Shown here: positions 1 through 9,441 of the stretch, in pieces | Position numbering within the stretch: the stretch's first letter is position 1 | Layout of the letters: the number at the start of each line of letters is the position of its first letter | Origin: Phytohabitans maris | Lineage (GTDB): Bacteria; Actinomycetota; Actinomycetes; Mycobacteriales; Micromonosporaceae | Length of the DNA stretch: 64,000 nucleotides | Assembly: GCF_031085175.1 (NCBI RefSeq) | Contig: NZ_JAVHUY010000009.1 | Coordinates: forward strand, 62,001-126,000 | Direction of reading: 5' to 3' | Translations under genes and position numbers: made by a program | Notes under the pieces: generated by a model | What the model saw: only the letters and a program-made list of their open reading frames with translations | The model's database searches: none | Told to the model about the DNA's origin: nothing

Positions 1-28
1 CGCCCCCTCGGTGCGCAAGAATGCCGTC

Positions 29-835
29 ATGGCCGAGGACCGGGAGTTCCCTTCAGACTCCAAACTGGACACCACGGTGCCGCACTCGGCGCGGATCTGG
101 AACTACTGGCTCGGCGGCAAGGACAACTTCGCGGTCGACCGGGCCGCCGGCGACGAGGTGATCGCACACATCCCGGACATCCCGGTCGGGGCCAAGTCCG
201 AGCGCGCGTTCCTCAAGCGCGTGGTCAGGTTTCTCGTCCAGGACGCCGGCATCGGTCAGTTCCTCGACGTCGGCACCGGGCTCCCCTCGGCGGACAACAC
301 CCACGAGGTCGCGCAGTCTCTCGACCCGCGCTGCCGGGTGGTCTACATCGACAACGACCCGCTCGTCATGGCGCATGCGCGTGCGCTGCTGACCAGCGCC
401 CCGGAAGGCAGCTGCGACTACGTCGAAGCCGATCTGCGCCAGCCGGAGGCGATCCTCGCGTCCGCGCGGCGCACGCTCGACTTCTCCCAGCCGATCGGGC
501 TCATGCTCCTCGGCGTCGTCAACCACCTCATGGACGACGAGCAGGCGTACGGCGCCGTCGCGCAGCTGGTGCGGGCGATGCCCACCGGTAGCTACCTGGT
601 GCTCACCCACTCCACCGCGGAGATCCACGGCGAGCCGATGCTGCGCGTGATGCGGGAAACCACCGAGCGCGGCGGCACGCCAATCCGCGCCCGGACCAAG
701 ATGGAGCTCGAACGGTTCTTCGACGGGTTGGATCTGCTGGAGCCCGGTGTCGTCACGTGCTCGCGCTGGCGCCCCGACCCGGACTCCGACGAGCCGGAGG
801 TCTACCTGTTCGGCGGCGTCGGCCGCATCGGCTGA
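29..835 (+). CDS. DUF574/Methyltransf_19 SAM-dependent methyltransferase
   Basis: About 268 aa. The SAM-fold hallmarks of the actinobacterial DUF574 (Methyltransf_19) family are visible: the N-terminal VPHSARIWNYWLGGKDNF block, the glycine motif LDVGTGLPS, and VVYIDNDPLV after the second strand, where an acidic residue would bind the ribose of SAM. I start at the ATG at 29 because the paralogue at 57462-58274 begins at the matching point; a GTG at 11 in the same frame is possible and the gene could begin outside the window. The in vivo substrate of this family is not known to me. It lies outside the biosynthetic cluster and nothing nearby suggests a role in it. Confidence 0.8.
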   Translation: MAEDREFPSDSKLDTTVPHSARIWNYWLGGKDNFAVDRAAGDEVIAHIPDIPVGAKSERAFLKRVVRFLVQDAGIGQFLDVGTGLPSADNTHEVAQSLDPRCRVVYIDNDPLVMAHARALLTSAPEGSCDYVEADLRQPEAILASARRTLDFSQPIGLMLLGVVNHLMDDEQAYGAVAQLVRAMPTGSYLVLTHSTAEIHGEPMLRVMRETTERGGTPIRARTKMELERFFDGLDLLEPGVVTCSRWRPDPDSDEPEVYLFGGVGRIG

Positions 836-887
836 GCCGAGCCTCTCCACGCCAGCCACGAGGGCAACCCACCGGCGTGGGCGAGGG

Positions 888-1247
888 TCACCGCGAGCTG
901 GGCGCCAGGATCCGGTTGTCGTACGCCGCACGGGCGGCGTCGATGTGGGGCAGGTGCGTGATGCTCCACTCGAGCAGCGGCGCGGTGGCCTCGCGCAGGG
1001 TCCGGCCCATCGGGGTCAGCTCGTAGCTGACGTGCGGCGGCATGACCTCGCGGACCGTGCGCGTCAGGATCCCGTCGCGCTCCAGGTCGCGCAGCGTCAC
1101 GGTCAGCATGCGCTGGCTGATGCCGTCGATGGCCCGCTTGAGCTCGGTGAAGCGCCGCGGCCCGTCCTTGAGCATGCGCACGATCAGCAGCGCCCACTTG
1201 TCCCCGACGATCCCGAGGACTTCGCGGGCCTGGCACGGGTCCTGCAC
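888..1247 (-). CDS. HxlR-family winged-helix transcriptional regulator
   Basis: 119 aa from a GTG preceded by CAGGAGGT. The family signature is clear: a cysteine near the N-terminus (DPC), then GDKWALLIVRML, the recognition region GISQRMLTVTLRDLERDGIL, and a wing with YELTPMGRTL. HxlR proteins are dimeric repressors or activators that often sense electrophiles or redox state through the N-terminal cysteine. It is divergent from the alpha/beta hydrolase at 1367, so control of that hydrolase through the shared 119-bp intergenic region is the simplest reading. No link to the NRPS cluster is seen. Confidence 0.85.
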   Translation of the reverse strand: MQDPCQAREVLGIVGDKWALLIVRMLKDGPRRFTELKRAIDGISQRMLTVTLRDLERDGILTRTVREVMPPHVSYELTPMGRTLREATAPLLEWSITHLPHIDAARAAYDNRILAPSSR

Positions 1248-1366
1248 TGGTTACCTCCTGAGAACCGGGGCACCGAAAAGTGCCGTATTGCCGGGGCCGA
1301 GTCGCGGGGATCACGATGTTCCCGGTTACCCAACGGTACCGAGGCACGAGGAGGAACCGTACGGCC
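1248..1366. promoter_or_regulatory. Divergent promoter region with repeated GGTTACC
   Basis: This short region separates the HxlR gene from the hydrolase. The string GGTTACC occurs at about 1250 and again at about 1324, with a related GGTACC at 1335, which is compatible with a regulator site. No -10/-35 elements can be assigned with confidence. The ribosome binding site GAGGAGG of the hydrolase lies at about 1348-1354. Confidence 0.3.
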
Positions 1367-2065
1367 ATGGCCACATTTCTGCTGGTACACGGCGCCTGGC
1401 ACAGCGGCCGGAGCTGGGACCGGACGGTCCCGCTCCTGGAGTCGGCCGGGCACCGGGTGCTCGCGCCGTCGCTGACCGGCTACGGCGACAAGGCACACCT
1501 GCTGGGCCCCGAGGTCGGGCTCGGCACCCACGTCGACGACGTCGCCGGCCTGATCGAAGATGAGCGTCTCGACGACGTCGTGCTCGTCGGGCACAGCTAC
1601 GCCGGGATGGTCATATCGGGAGTTGCCGACCGGGCCCCGGAGCGGATCGCGCACCTGGTCTTCCTCGACGCGATGGTCCCCGAAGACGGCGAGACCGCGG
1701 TCGACGTCCTTCCGATCACCAAGCAGCTCATCGACGTCGCCGTGGACGGCTGGCGGGTTCCGCCGATGCCGGAGCAGCCGCCGCCGATCGGCTTGTTCGG
1801 GGTCACCGATCCCGACGACGTCGCCTGGTTGCGCTCGATGCTGTCGGACCACCCGGTGCGGTGCCTCCAAGAGCCGGTCCGGCTGGACAACCCGGCCGCG
1901 CGCGCGATCCCACGCACGCACATCCACTGCGTCAGAGGTCGGCCGGCGGGCATCACCCGGCGTCCCGTCCCAGCAGGCGACCGGGTACGGGAGCTACCGA
2001 CCGGCCACGACTGCATGATCACCATGCCTGCCGAACTCGTCCGGCTGCTGCTCGAGGCGGTCTAG
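1367..2065 (+). CDS. Alpha/beta-hydrolase (esterase-like)
   Basis: 232 aa from an ATG downstream of GAGGAGG. It has the oxyanion loop LVHGAWHSG and nucleophile elbow VGHSYAGM of the salicylate-esterase/EstC-like alpha/beta-hydrolases. The acidic residue should lie in or near FLDAMVPEDG and the catalytic His in LPTGHDCMIT near the C-terminus. The length and the small N-terminal strand fit a soluble intracellular esterase. Its natural substrate cannot be told from sequence. It is probably controlled by the divergent HxlR regulator. Confidence 0.8.
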   Translation: MATFLLVHGAWHSGRSWDRTVPLLESAGHRVLAPSLTGYGDKAHLLGPEVGLGTHVDDVAGLIEDERLDDVVLVGHSYAGMVISGVADRAPERIAHLVFLDAMVPEDGETAVDVLPITKQLIDVAVDGWRVPPMPEQPPPIGLFGVTDPDDVAWLRSMLSDHPVRCLQEPVRLDNPAARAIPRTHIHCVRGRPAGITRRPVPAGDRVRELPTGHDCMITMPAELVRLLLEAV

Positions 2066-2621
2066 AAACCTTTCGGAGTCTGGGTGATGGGCTCTGCGGA
2101 GGGCGGGGTGCGGCGCGTCCCGGCGTTTCTTCAGACACGATTTGCCCCGGCCCGCGCCAGCTGCGGACCGCATGCTCCCGCGGGCACCGCGGAGGCCGGC
2201 GGCGAGCTGGCGCTCGCCGAAATCCCCGGCCTCCGCTGCCGGCTCCGCGACCCAAGCCCAACCCTGGGGCGAGGTCCGCGCTGAAGTCGCGGTCACCGCC
2301 CACGGGGAAGCTGCGCGGGCCGCACGCACAGACGGGGCAGCTCCAGAGCTTCCCGCACACACACATCCGCCCCGGCCGGCGGCGCCGTGGTGAAGTGTCA
2401 TGGACACACAACCGCCACGGCTCCCCGCAGGGGGCCGGGGTGAGACCGCCGACCGCGCAGGGTGAGGCCGCGGGAAAGCACCCCAAGAAAACGCTCCGCT
2501 GCGCTCCACGTTTCCCCGGGGACCCCGCGCAACGGTCCGGTCCACAACGGACATCGCGGTAGCCCAAATCGGCCTACGCGACCAGTGCGTCGCGACGGCG
2601 TCGGTGCCGCCGCCGCCGTCG
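2066..2621. other. Gene-poor gap with possible replication-protein remnant
   Basis: This 556-bp stretch has no convincing intact gene. On the minus strand at about 2318-2367 a short peptide, CVCGKLWSCPVCACG, resembles the zinc-ribbon-like N-terminus of replication initiators of actinomycete integrative elements (CGxxWxCPVC). The reading frame around it has no other family features, so at most it is a decayed fragment. Several overlapping open frames on both strands look like high-GC artefacts. Confidence 0.3.
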
Positions 2622-3458
2622 TCAGGGCGTGGAGGGCTGCACGCCTTGAATCGCCTCGGCGAAGGTCCGGGGTGGGCGGCCGAGGGCGCGCTGCACGCCG
2701 TCGGACACGTGTGCGTCCTTGCCCAGGCGCAGCGACTCGGCCACGTTGGCGAACGCTTCGGCGTCCGTGGCCGGCACGCCCTGCGTCACGAGCTCGGCGA
2801 CGTACTCCCGCCTCGACAGCGGCACGTAACGGATGGTGCGGCCGGTGGCCTCGGAGAGGGTGGCGGCCACTTCGGTGAGTGTCACAGCGTTTGGGCCGGA
2901 CAGCTCGTAGGTCTGGCCGGTGTGGCCATCCTCGGTGAGGGCGGTGACCACCACCGCGGCGACGTCGTCGGCGTCGAGGAAGCTGGCGGCGCCGTCGCCG
3001 GCGGGCAGGCGCAGCTCACCGGCGTTGACGGCCTCGGCGTAGATGCCTTCGGTGAAGGTCTGCGCGAACCAGCCGGGGCGGCTGATCGTCCACTCCAGCC
3101 CGCTGTCGCGTACGGCGGCTTCGCTGTCGAGCGCCGCGTGTCGGATGCCCGCGCTGCCCTGGATGTAGTCGGGATCGTCGAGGCCGCGGCCCGAGGCCAG
3201 GACGATGCGCCGTACTCCGTGGCGCACCGCGCTGTCGACGAACGGGCGGACGAGCCGGCTGCCGTTGAGCTGCACCAGGTAGAGCGCGCGCACGCCGTCG
3301 AGCGCGGCGTCCCAGGTGCCGGGATCGGTCCAGTTGAACGGGTGCTCGCCGGTGCGGGACGCCGCGCGCACCGGTATCCCGCGGGCGCGCAGACGGGCGA
3401 CGACGCGGCGACCGGACTTCCCGGTGGCGCCGGTGACGAGGATCGGTTGTGCGTTCAT
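2622..3458 (-). CDS. NmrA-like NAD(P)-binding oxidoreductase
   Basis: 278 aa starting at an ATG divergent from the AraC gene. The N-terminal Rossmann motif ILVTGATGKSGRRV (GxTGxxG) and the sequence SGLEWTISRPGWFAQTF are typical of the atypical short-chain dehydrogenase/NmrA group, including NAD(P)H:quinone oxidoreductase-like proteins. The usual SDR catalytic YxxxK is not evident, as is common in this group. It may act as a redox sensor or reduce small quinones. The divergent AraC regulator is its probable controller. Substrate unknown. Confidence 0.8.
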   Translation of the reverse strand: MNAQPILVTGATGKSGRRVVARLRARGIPVRAASRTGEHPFNWTDPGTWDAALDGVRALYLVQLNGSRLVRPFVDSAVRHGVRRIVLASGRGLDDPDYIQGSAGIRHAALDSEAAVRDSGLEWTISRPGWFAQTFTEGIYAEAVNAGELRLPAGDGAASFLDADDVAAVVVTALTEDGHTGQTYELSGPNAVTLTEVAATLSEATGRTIRYVPLSRREYVAELVTQGVPATDAEAFANVAESLRLGKDAHVSDGVQRALGRPPRTFAEAIQGVQPSTP

Positions 3459-3539
3459 GACCTGAGCCAACCGGGATGGGACGCGAGGATCCATGCTCTG
3501 GACGATCTGACCGATGTCACGGCGTCTACACTCGGCACG

Positions 3540-4472
3540 GTGGATGCCGTCTCCGAGCTGCTGGCGGGCGTGTGGGCTCGCGGTGCGGTGTTCCGGCCGG
3601 CGGTCCTGCGACCGCCCTGGGCGTTGCGGATGTCCACCGGTGCCCCGCTGATGCTGGCCATGATGCTGCGCGGCCACGCCTGGGTGGTCGCCGACGGGCG
3701 GGATCCGGTGCGCATCGCCGAGGGCGACATCGCCGTCGTGCGCGGCGACGTGTCGTATGCCGTGGCCGACGCCCCATCGTCGGCGCTGCCGTCGGGTCCG
3801 ATGTGGACGGTCACGGCGGCCGACTACTGCCCCGGCGGCACCGGGCCCACGCGTTCCTGCGGCAGGCGCGACGACGACGGCCCCGACGACGGCCCCGTGC
3901 TGCTCAGCGGGGCGTTCGCACGCCGGGGTGGGCTCAGCGGCCACTTGCGGCACGCCCTGCCCTCCCTGCTGGTCGTCCCCGCCGCGGGCAGCGCGGTCCC
4001 GTCGACGCAAGCGATGGTCGAGGAGGTGACCCGCAACCGGCCGGGGCAGCTGCTGGTGCTGGAACGGTTGCTGGACCTGATCCTGGTGTCGGCGCTACGT
4101 GGGTGGTTCGACGGCGCCCCGGGCTGGAGCCGCGCCTTGGACGACCCGTGGGCGGGCAGCGCCCTGCGGCTGATGCACGACAGTCCGGCGCACCCGTGGA
4201 CGGTGGCCGAGCTCGCCGCGAAGACCGGGGTGTCGCGGGCGGCGTTCGCCCGCCGCTTCACGGCGCTGGTCGGCAAGCCGCCGATGACCTACCTGACGGG
4301 CTGGCGGATCGCCCTCGCCGTTGAGCTGCTGCGCGACACCGACCTGACCGTCGACGCGATCGCCCGGCGGGTCGGCTACTCCGGGGCATTCGCGTTGAGC
4401 GTGGCGTTCAAACGGGTACGCGGCTCGCGGCCCAGCGACCACCGCCGACCGGCCCTGCGATCAGGACGCTGA
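3540..4472 (+). CDS. AraC-family transcriptional regulator with cupin sensor domain
   Basis: About 310 aa from a GTG at 3540; the ribosome binding site is weak, so the start is uncertain. The N-terminal half (about residues 10-190) is an AraC-binding cupin (MLRGHAWVVADG, EGDIAVVRGD). The C-terminal 100 residues carry two helix-turn-helix motifs: WTVAELAAKTGVSRAAFARRF and LTVDAIARRVGYSGAFALSVAFKR. It probably regulates the divergent NmrA-like gene and itself in response to a small effector. Not linked to the NRPS cluster. Confidence 0.85.
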   Translation: MDAVSELLAGVWARGAVFRPAVLRPPWALRMSTGAPLMLAMMLRGHAWVVADGRDPVRIAEGDIAVVRGDVSYAVADAPSSALPSGPMWTVTAADYCPGGTGPTRSCGRRDDDGPDDGPVLLSGAFARRGGLSGHLRHALPSLLVVPAAGSAVPSTQAMVEEVTRNRPGQLLVLERLLDLILVSALRGWFDGAPGWSRALDDPWAGSALRLMHDSPAHPWTVAELAAKTGVSRAAFARRFTALVGKPPMTYLTGWRIALAVELLRDTDLTVDAIARRVGYSGAFALSVAFKRVRGSRPSDHRRPALRSGR

Positions 4473-4655
4473 ACAACACGCCTGCGAGCTGTGCAATCTG
4501 TCCAGTTGTGCGCCAACTGTAGGGCCTGGGTCGCCCATTCAGGTGAAAGCAGGATCGCATGGACTGAGCTTCACCGTTGCCCAATAAAGTACGCAACCGC
4601 ACAGAAGCGCCAATTCACGGAACATGAAGCGCAAATCCGATCGGGCGGGGGCGCA
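4473..4655. other. Intergenic region upstream of the LPxTG-protein gene
   Basis: AT content is locally higher than in neighbouring genes, as expected for a promoter. I see no gene and no strong repeat here. A possible GTG/ATG-rich N-terminal extension of the following gene is open but lacks coding features. Confidence 0.3.
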
Positions 4656-6684
4656 ATGCGGGCACGGGGGATGGCACCGCTCCGCGACGGTGTTGGTCAC
4701 AGCCGTGCGCGACGCCGGGCTGCCACGCGGCTGCTGGGCAGGATTGGGGGTGCCTTAGGCATCCTCCTGCCGGTCGTATTCGCGGGCTTGATCGCCACCC
4801 CTACCGAAGTCGAGGCCGCGCTCCCGCAGGAGTGCAGCCCCACGACCATCTTCAACCTCGCCGGCCTCCCCGCAGGAGGCTCGTCCGGCAACGCCGGCAA
4901 CATCTACGCGCTCGACGTCAACACCGGTCAAAACACGATGATCGGCAGATTCGGCAGTGGAAACAGCACCGCCCTCAACGGCCTCGCCGTGACGGACGAC
5001 CTGAGCGCCGCCTACGCCGTGACCCAGACCAACGGCACCACGATCTGGACCCACACGCAGGCCGGCGTCAACAGCTCCGTCTCCGCCCCGTCCACGGGCA
5101 TGACCATGGTCATGGGCGCGGTCGACCCGGTCACCGGCATCTACTACTACGCGGGATACACGGGATCCGGCGCGGGTCTGACACTCGCGATCTTCGGGTA
5201 CGACCCCGCCACCAACACCCCGCTGGGCCGGTTGGCGAACGTCTCCATGGCGGGCACCGGGTTCTCCACGGGAGACATAGCCTTCGACGGTAGCGGCAAC
5301 CTCTTCGTCGTCGCCGGCACATACAACACCGTCGGCACCAACACGTCACAGATCCGGCGCGTCGACGGGCCGCTACCGACCTCGGGTCCGGCGGTGACAC
5401 TCCCCCCGACGACGCTCGCGACGAACACCGCGCCCGTGGGATCGGGGTTCTACAACGGAATCGCGTTCGCGGCCGACGGAACACTCTTCGCGCAGTACGC
5501 GACCACCGGCACCGCCACCCTGGTCGACATCAACCCCAACACCGGCGCCGTCACCACGACGACCGCCCAGGGCGGGGTCGCGAGCGGCATCATTCTCACG
5601 GACCTCGCCGGATGCAGCCTTCCCGGCACCCTGACCGTGCAAAAGGATCTCCCCGCCGGCCGCGCGGGCGCCGACGACCAGTTCACGATTACGATCACCG
5701 GGGGCGGTATCACCGAAGGCAACAGCAACACCACCACCGGCACTGCGGCCGGAATCCAGGACGAAAGGGTGGGCCCCCTGCCGGGGATCCCCTCGACCGA
5801 GTACACCATCAGCGAGTCGCTCGCGCAGGGGACCACCACCAGCATCGACGCCTACACCACCTCCTGGTCGTGCGAAGACACCAATCCCGGTGGCGGGGTT
5901 GTCCATTGTGCTCGTTCGGCCGACGCCCGCGCTGGCGCAGGTTGAGATCGACCAGCCGACCAGTTGCGCGGAGTCCAGCCCGTTCATCTACAACCTGCAC
6001 AGCCTGGACCCAGGTCGGCGGCGCGGCGCAGACCTACGTCATCACCGAGACCGGCGCCGGCGCCGACCTGGCCGACTACCAGGCGACGTTCTCCTGCCTC
6101 GATCAACTCTTCGACCCGCCGCAGCCGCTCACCGTCGTCCGACAAGGACCGGGGCAATGGAGCGTGACGCCCGGTCCGGGCGCCGCGAGCAACGGCGGGG
6201 CCCGCGGCATCGTGTGCACGTTCGCCAACGTCGACGTCGCCAGCCCGCGGCTCACCCTCTCAAGAACGTCACCGGCGACGCCCCGCTCGCGCCCGCGACG
6301 GCGTGGACGCTGCACGCCGGCGGCCCGACCCCACTGTCCGGGACGAGTGGATCCAACCCGGTGACGAACGTGCTGGTCACCGCCGGCACCTACACCCTGT
6401 CCGAGACCAACGGCCCACCAGGCTACGACGGCCAGGGCTGGACCTGCACCGACGCCGACGGCAACCCTGTTGCGGTATCGCAGGACAACACCGTCACGAT
6501 CGGCGCGAAAGTCACCTGCACCCTCACCAACAGGCGCCAAGGTCTGCCCGTGACAGGGCCGTCCCACTGGTGGCTGCCATGGCTGGCCGGCCTCGGCGCC
6601 CTCCTGGTGATCGCTGGCCTAGCAGTCCGCTTCGCCGTGAACGGCCGCGCCCGGCTCGTGTGGCGGCTACCCGGACAGTCCTAG
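4656..6684 (+). pseudogene. Frameshifted LPxTG-anchored surface protein
   Basis: The gene starts at ATG 4656 with a long basic leader and hydrophobic stretch (LGRIGGALGILLPVVFAGLIA), a signal peptide ending near VEAA. A beta-rich extracellular domain follows (NIYALDVNTGQNTMIGRFG), then prealbumin-like modules (LTVQKDLPAGRAGADDQFTITI). Coherent sequence then continues in other frames: VLVRPTPALAQVEIDQPT after about 5910, TQVGGAAQTYVITETGAGADL from about 6008, and [20 protein letters not shown] from about 6260. The last segment ends in LPVTG, a hydrophobic span ([18 protein letters not shown]) and basic residues, a cell-wall sorting signal for sortase. About three frameshifts are needed, so it is inactive or carries sequencing errors. 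Confidence 0.65.
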
Positions 6685-6794
6685 GGCCTGGTCATCGGGT
6701 CCGTGCCGGACCCGACCGCGACGGCGTCCAGCAGCCCTACCCGCCCGGCCGGGTCCGCCGACGTGGCCGGGCGCGGATGTGGTGGCATACAGCC

Positions 6795-7127
6795 ATGACG
6801 ACCATCCGGTCCATCGGCTTGTTCGTGCTCGCCGCGCTCGCGGAGATCGGCGGTGCCTGGCTGGTCTGGCAAGGCGTCCGGGAGCACCGGGGGCTGCTGT
6901 GGATCGGCGCGGGCGTCGCCGCTCTGGGCCTCTACGGCTTCGCGGCCACGTTGCAGCCGGACGCGCATTTCGGCCGGATTCTGGCCGCCTACGGCGGCAT
7001 CTTCGTGGCCGGCTCCCTGGCCTGGGGCATCGTGGTGGACAAGTTCCGACCCGACCGGTACGACGTTGCCGGCGCGGCGATCTGCCTGGTCGGTGTCGCG
7101 GTCATCATGTACGCCCCGCGCGGCTGA
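6795..7127 (+). CDS. YnfA/UPF0060 small membrane protein
   Basis: 110 aa with four predicted membrane helices. Family hallmarks are [15 protein letters not shown] near the N-terminus and [29 protein letters not shown] in the C-terminal half. YnfA-family proteins resemble small multidrug-resistance transporters; some have been proposed to export toxic cations or dyes. The start is the ATG at 6795. It stands alone between the broken surface-protein gene and a permease remnant. Confidence 0.85.
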   Translation: MTTIRSIGLFVLAALAEIGGAWLVWQGVREHRGLLWIGAGVAALGLYGFAATLQPDAHFGRILAAYGGIFVAGSLAWGIVVDKFRPDRYDVAGAAICLVGVAVIMYAPRG

Positions 7128-7235
7128 AGGCGCCCGGCACCGCCACCGGCGGGCGCTGTCGGCGCGCCGCACCGCCGGCGACCCGGCCGGCCAGGCGCGC
7201 ACGCTGCACTGGCTCGGCGCGGCCTACCAAGGACT

Positions 7236-7461
7236 GCGCTGCTGCTGTTCACCTGGAACGACCTGATCGTCGCGCTCACCCTCGGCCGCGCCACCCAACC
7301 CCTGACCGTCGCCATCTTCGCCCAGCTCCGGCAGTACGGCGCGAACATCGACATCATCGCCCCGGCGGCGTTCATCTCACTTGCCATCCCGCTCGCCGTG
7401 TTCCTCGCCCTTGCAGCGCGCTTTCACCCGCGGCCTGCTCGCCGGCTCCACCAAGGGCTGA
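7236..7461 (+). pseudogene. Remnant of an ABC sugar-transporter permease C-terminus
   Basis: Translation gives FTWNDLIVALTLG, then QPLTVAIFAQLRQYG and AAFISLAIPLAVFLAL, which match the end of MalG-type inner-membrane permeases. After one single-base frameshift near 7410 it continues as QRAFTRGLLAGSTKG and a stop at 7459-7461, the usual C-terminus of the family. Everything upstream of the WNDL region is missing. The rest of the 7128-7554 interval contains no other recognisable gene. Confidence 0.6.
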
Positions 7462-7554
7462 CTGTCCAGGTTCCATCCAGGTTTTCGCCAGCCCGGCCGG
7501 CCACGCTCTCCTGCGATGGCCGGACCCGCCGGCCGTGGACCTGGAGGTGGACGG

Positions 7555-7740
7555 ATGCGAGTACGTCGTGGTGTCGTGGTGTCGAGCGTTGTGGCGGCGG
7601 TGGGCGCGACTCTGGTCGCGGCCACGGGGGTGGTCATGCCGGCGGCCGGGGAGTTCAACTCGGGCGTCGTGGTCGCGCAGGACTGCCCGCCGGAGAAGTG
7701 CGGGAAGGTCGCGCCGCTGCAGAACCGGGAACGGTGGTAG
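7555..7740 (+). CDS. Small predicted secreted protein
   Basis: 61 aa from an ATG preceded by GGAGGTGG. The N-terminus MRVRRGVVVSSVVAAVGATLVAA is a good Sec signal peptide. The short mature part contains two cysteines (DCPPEKCGK) that could form a disulfide or bind a metal. No homologue is recognised. It ends four bases before the following secreted-protein gene, so the two are probably co-transcribed. Confidence 0.5.
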   Translation: MRVRRGVVVSSVVAAVGATLVAATGVVMPAAGEFNSGVVVAQDCPPEKCGKVAPLQNRERW

Positions 7741-7744
7741 CACC

Positions 7745-8707
7745 TTGCCACGATGGCTGTCCCGTCGCGTGCTCGCGTCCGCGTCGACGCTGGCGTTCGC
7801 CGTCGCGGGTTTCTGCGCCGTGGTCGTGGCGGGTGCGACGCCGGCCGCGGCGGCCGAGTCCAGACAGGTCGTCACCGCCGAGATCCCGCGGGAGGAGCAG
7901 GCCAAGGTGATCGTCCGGCTGCCGGTGACGCGGCTGACGGCCGGCCAGCCGCGGTTCTTCTACGGCCGGTACGCGGCCACGAGCCGGTACGGGCTGATGA
8001 TGGCCGCGCAGCTGGTGTGCACTGTGAACGGCCGCGGCTACACCTCGGTGACCTCCACGATGAACCATCGCGGGGCGGAGCTCGACCCGTTCGCGCGGGT
8101 GATCAGCGTGCGGTGGCTGTTCGTGCCGCCGGTGACCGGCGACTACAACTGCCGGTTGATCGGATACGCCAAGACCGACGACACCGAGGTACCACCGGAC
8201 GCGAAGCTGGTGGTCGTGCCCGGGGCCAACACGCTGTTCGGCATGCACGACGACGTGAAGGCGGGCGCGCTGGAATGGCGGGATCCGGACAGCTACCTGC
8301 CCCCGGTCGAAGTCGCCAACCCGGTCGCGTACGTCTTCGACGACAGCACTTGGACGGCGGACCCCGGCGCGCGCCGGCTGGACGTCCGCGCCGACGTCGA
8401 GGTAACCGCGGTGTCGACCGGCGGCGACCGCCCGTTCGCGCCGCTGCTGACACTGACCGCGCAACAACTCGGCGGCGACGGCTGCGGCACCGCGACGGCC
8501 ACCGTCGACCCCGGGGAGATCGTCACCCATCACTACAAGGTGCAACTCACCACCAGGGCAACGATATCCACAGCGACTGGCTGCACCCGAGCGTTCGACG
8601 TGAAGGTGAAGGTCCAGTACCGGCCGTGGCCGCAGCCGGGGCACACCCGCCACGGTGGCCGCGTCGAGGGCGGCCGCTACAGCAACCTCATCCTGAGGAA
8701 CGCCTGA
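7745..8707 (+). CDS. Secreted protein of unknown function
   Basis: 320 aa. I use a TTG at 7745 because it gives a complete signal peptide with paired arginines (PRWLSRRVLASASTLAFAVA) cleaved after TPAAAA; a GTG at 7772 is an alternative. The mature part is rich in predicted beta strands, with about four cysteines (including LVCTVNGRG, NCRLIG, GDGCGT, ATGCTR) that may form disulfides. No catalytic motif is evident. It lies in an apparent two-gene unit with the small secreted protein upstream. Confidence 0.6.
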   Translation: MPRWLSRRVLASASTLAFAVAGFCAVVVAGATPAAAAESRQVVTAEIPREEQAKVIVRLPVTRLTAGQPRFFYGRYAATSRYGLMMAAQLVCTVNGRGYTSVTSTMNHRGAELDPFARVISVRWLFVPPVTGDYNCRLIGYAKTDDTEVPPDAKLVVVPGANTLFGMHDDVKAGALEWRDPDSYLPPVEVANPVAYVFDDSTWTADPGARRLDVRADVEVTAVSTGGDRPFAPLLTLTAQQLGGDGCGTATATVDPGEIVTHHYKVQLTTRATISTATGCTRAFDVKVKVQYRPWPQPGHTRHGGRVEGGRYSNLILRNA

Positions 8708-8800
8708 CGTCCGGCACCGCCGCGCGGTTCCTGGCACCGGCAGTGGCCGGTGGTCGGCTACGTCCCGCCGTCCGCCTCCCATCGACCGTCGCGAACACTT

Positions 8801-8817
8801 TTCGCCGTACCGGCGAA
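8801..8817. terminator. Short perfect hairpin between secreted-protein gene and sigma gene
   Basis: TTCGCCG, a TAC loop and CGGCGAA form a 7-bp perfect stem in the 146-bp gap. It could end the upstream transcript or be an operator for the sigma factor gene; there is no T-tract, so the assignment is tentative. Confidence 0.35.
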
Positions 8818-8853
8818 TAAGGGTTGGTAGTCCGGACGGCGAGGGAGGCGGAC

Positions 8854-9441
8854 TTGGTTGTGATGGCGCGCTTCGAGGCGCGGGGCACGGAGACGGATGC
8901 CGAGCTGATCGGACGGGCGGCCAACTCGCCGGAATGCTTCGCCGCCGTCTTCGACCGGCATTACCAGCACATCTACGTGTACGCGGCACGCCGGCTCGGG
9001 CCGGACCTCGCGGAGGACCTGGCGTCCGAGACGTTCCTGATCGCGTTCGACCGGCGGGCCGGCTACGACCCGGCGCACGCGGACGCCCGGCCGTGGCTGT
9101 ACGGCATCGCGTCGAACCTGATCGCGCGGCACGGCCGGGCCGAGTCCCGCCGGTACAAGGCGCTCGCCCGAGCCGCGGAGAACGGACCGGTCGCCGCCCA
9201 CGACGACCTCGTCGCCGGACGAGTCGACGCATCCGCGGTCCGGGGCGCACTGGCCCGGGCGCTTTCCGGCCTTCCCCGCCCAGTGCGCGACGTGTTGCTG
9301 CTGGTCGGCTGGGCTGGGCTGAGCCCGCAGGAGGCCGCGGAGGCGCTGGACATCCCGGCGGGTACCGCGCGGTCCCGGTTGCACCGGGGGCGGCGGGAGA
9401 TGCGGCGGGCGTTGGGGATGGACTCGGAGGTGGACGAATGA
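8854..9441 (+). CDS. RNA polymerase sigma factor, sigma-70/ECF type
   Basis: About 195 aa. Region 2 is seen in FAAVFDRHYQHIYVYAARRLG and LAEDLASETFLIAFDRR, with PWLYGIASNLIARHGR at its end. Region 4 is seen in LSGLPRPVRDVLLLVGWAGLSPQEAAEALDIPAGTARSRLHRGRR, a helix-turn-helix that contacts the -35 element. GGGAGG at 8843-8848 places the start at TTG 8854 or GTG 8860; ATG 8863 is also possible. Its stop overlaps the start of the next gene (ATGA), typical of a sigma factor and its membrane partner. Confidence 0.8.
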   Translation: MVVMARFEARGTETDAELIGRAANSPECFAAVFDRHYQHIYVYAARRLGPDLAEDLASETFLIAFDRRAGYDPAHADARPWLYGIASNLIARHGRAESRRYKALARAAENGPVAAHDDLVAGRVDASAVRGALARALSGLPRPVRDVLLLVGWAGLSPQEAAEALDIPAGTARSRLHRGRREMRRALGMDSEVDE

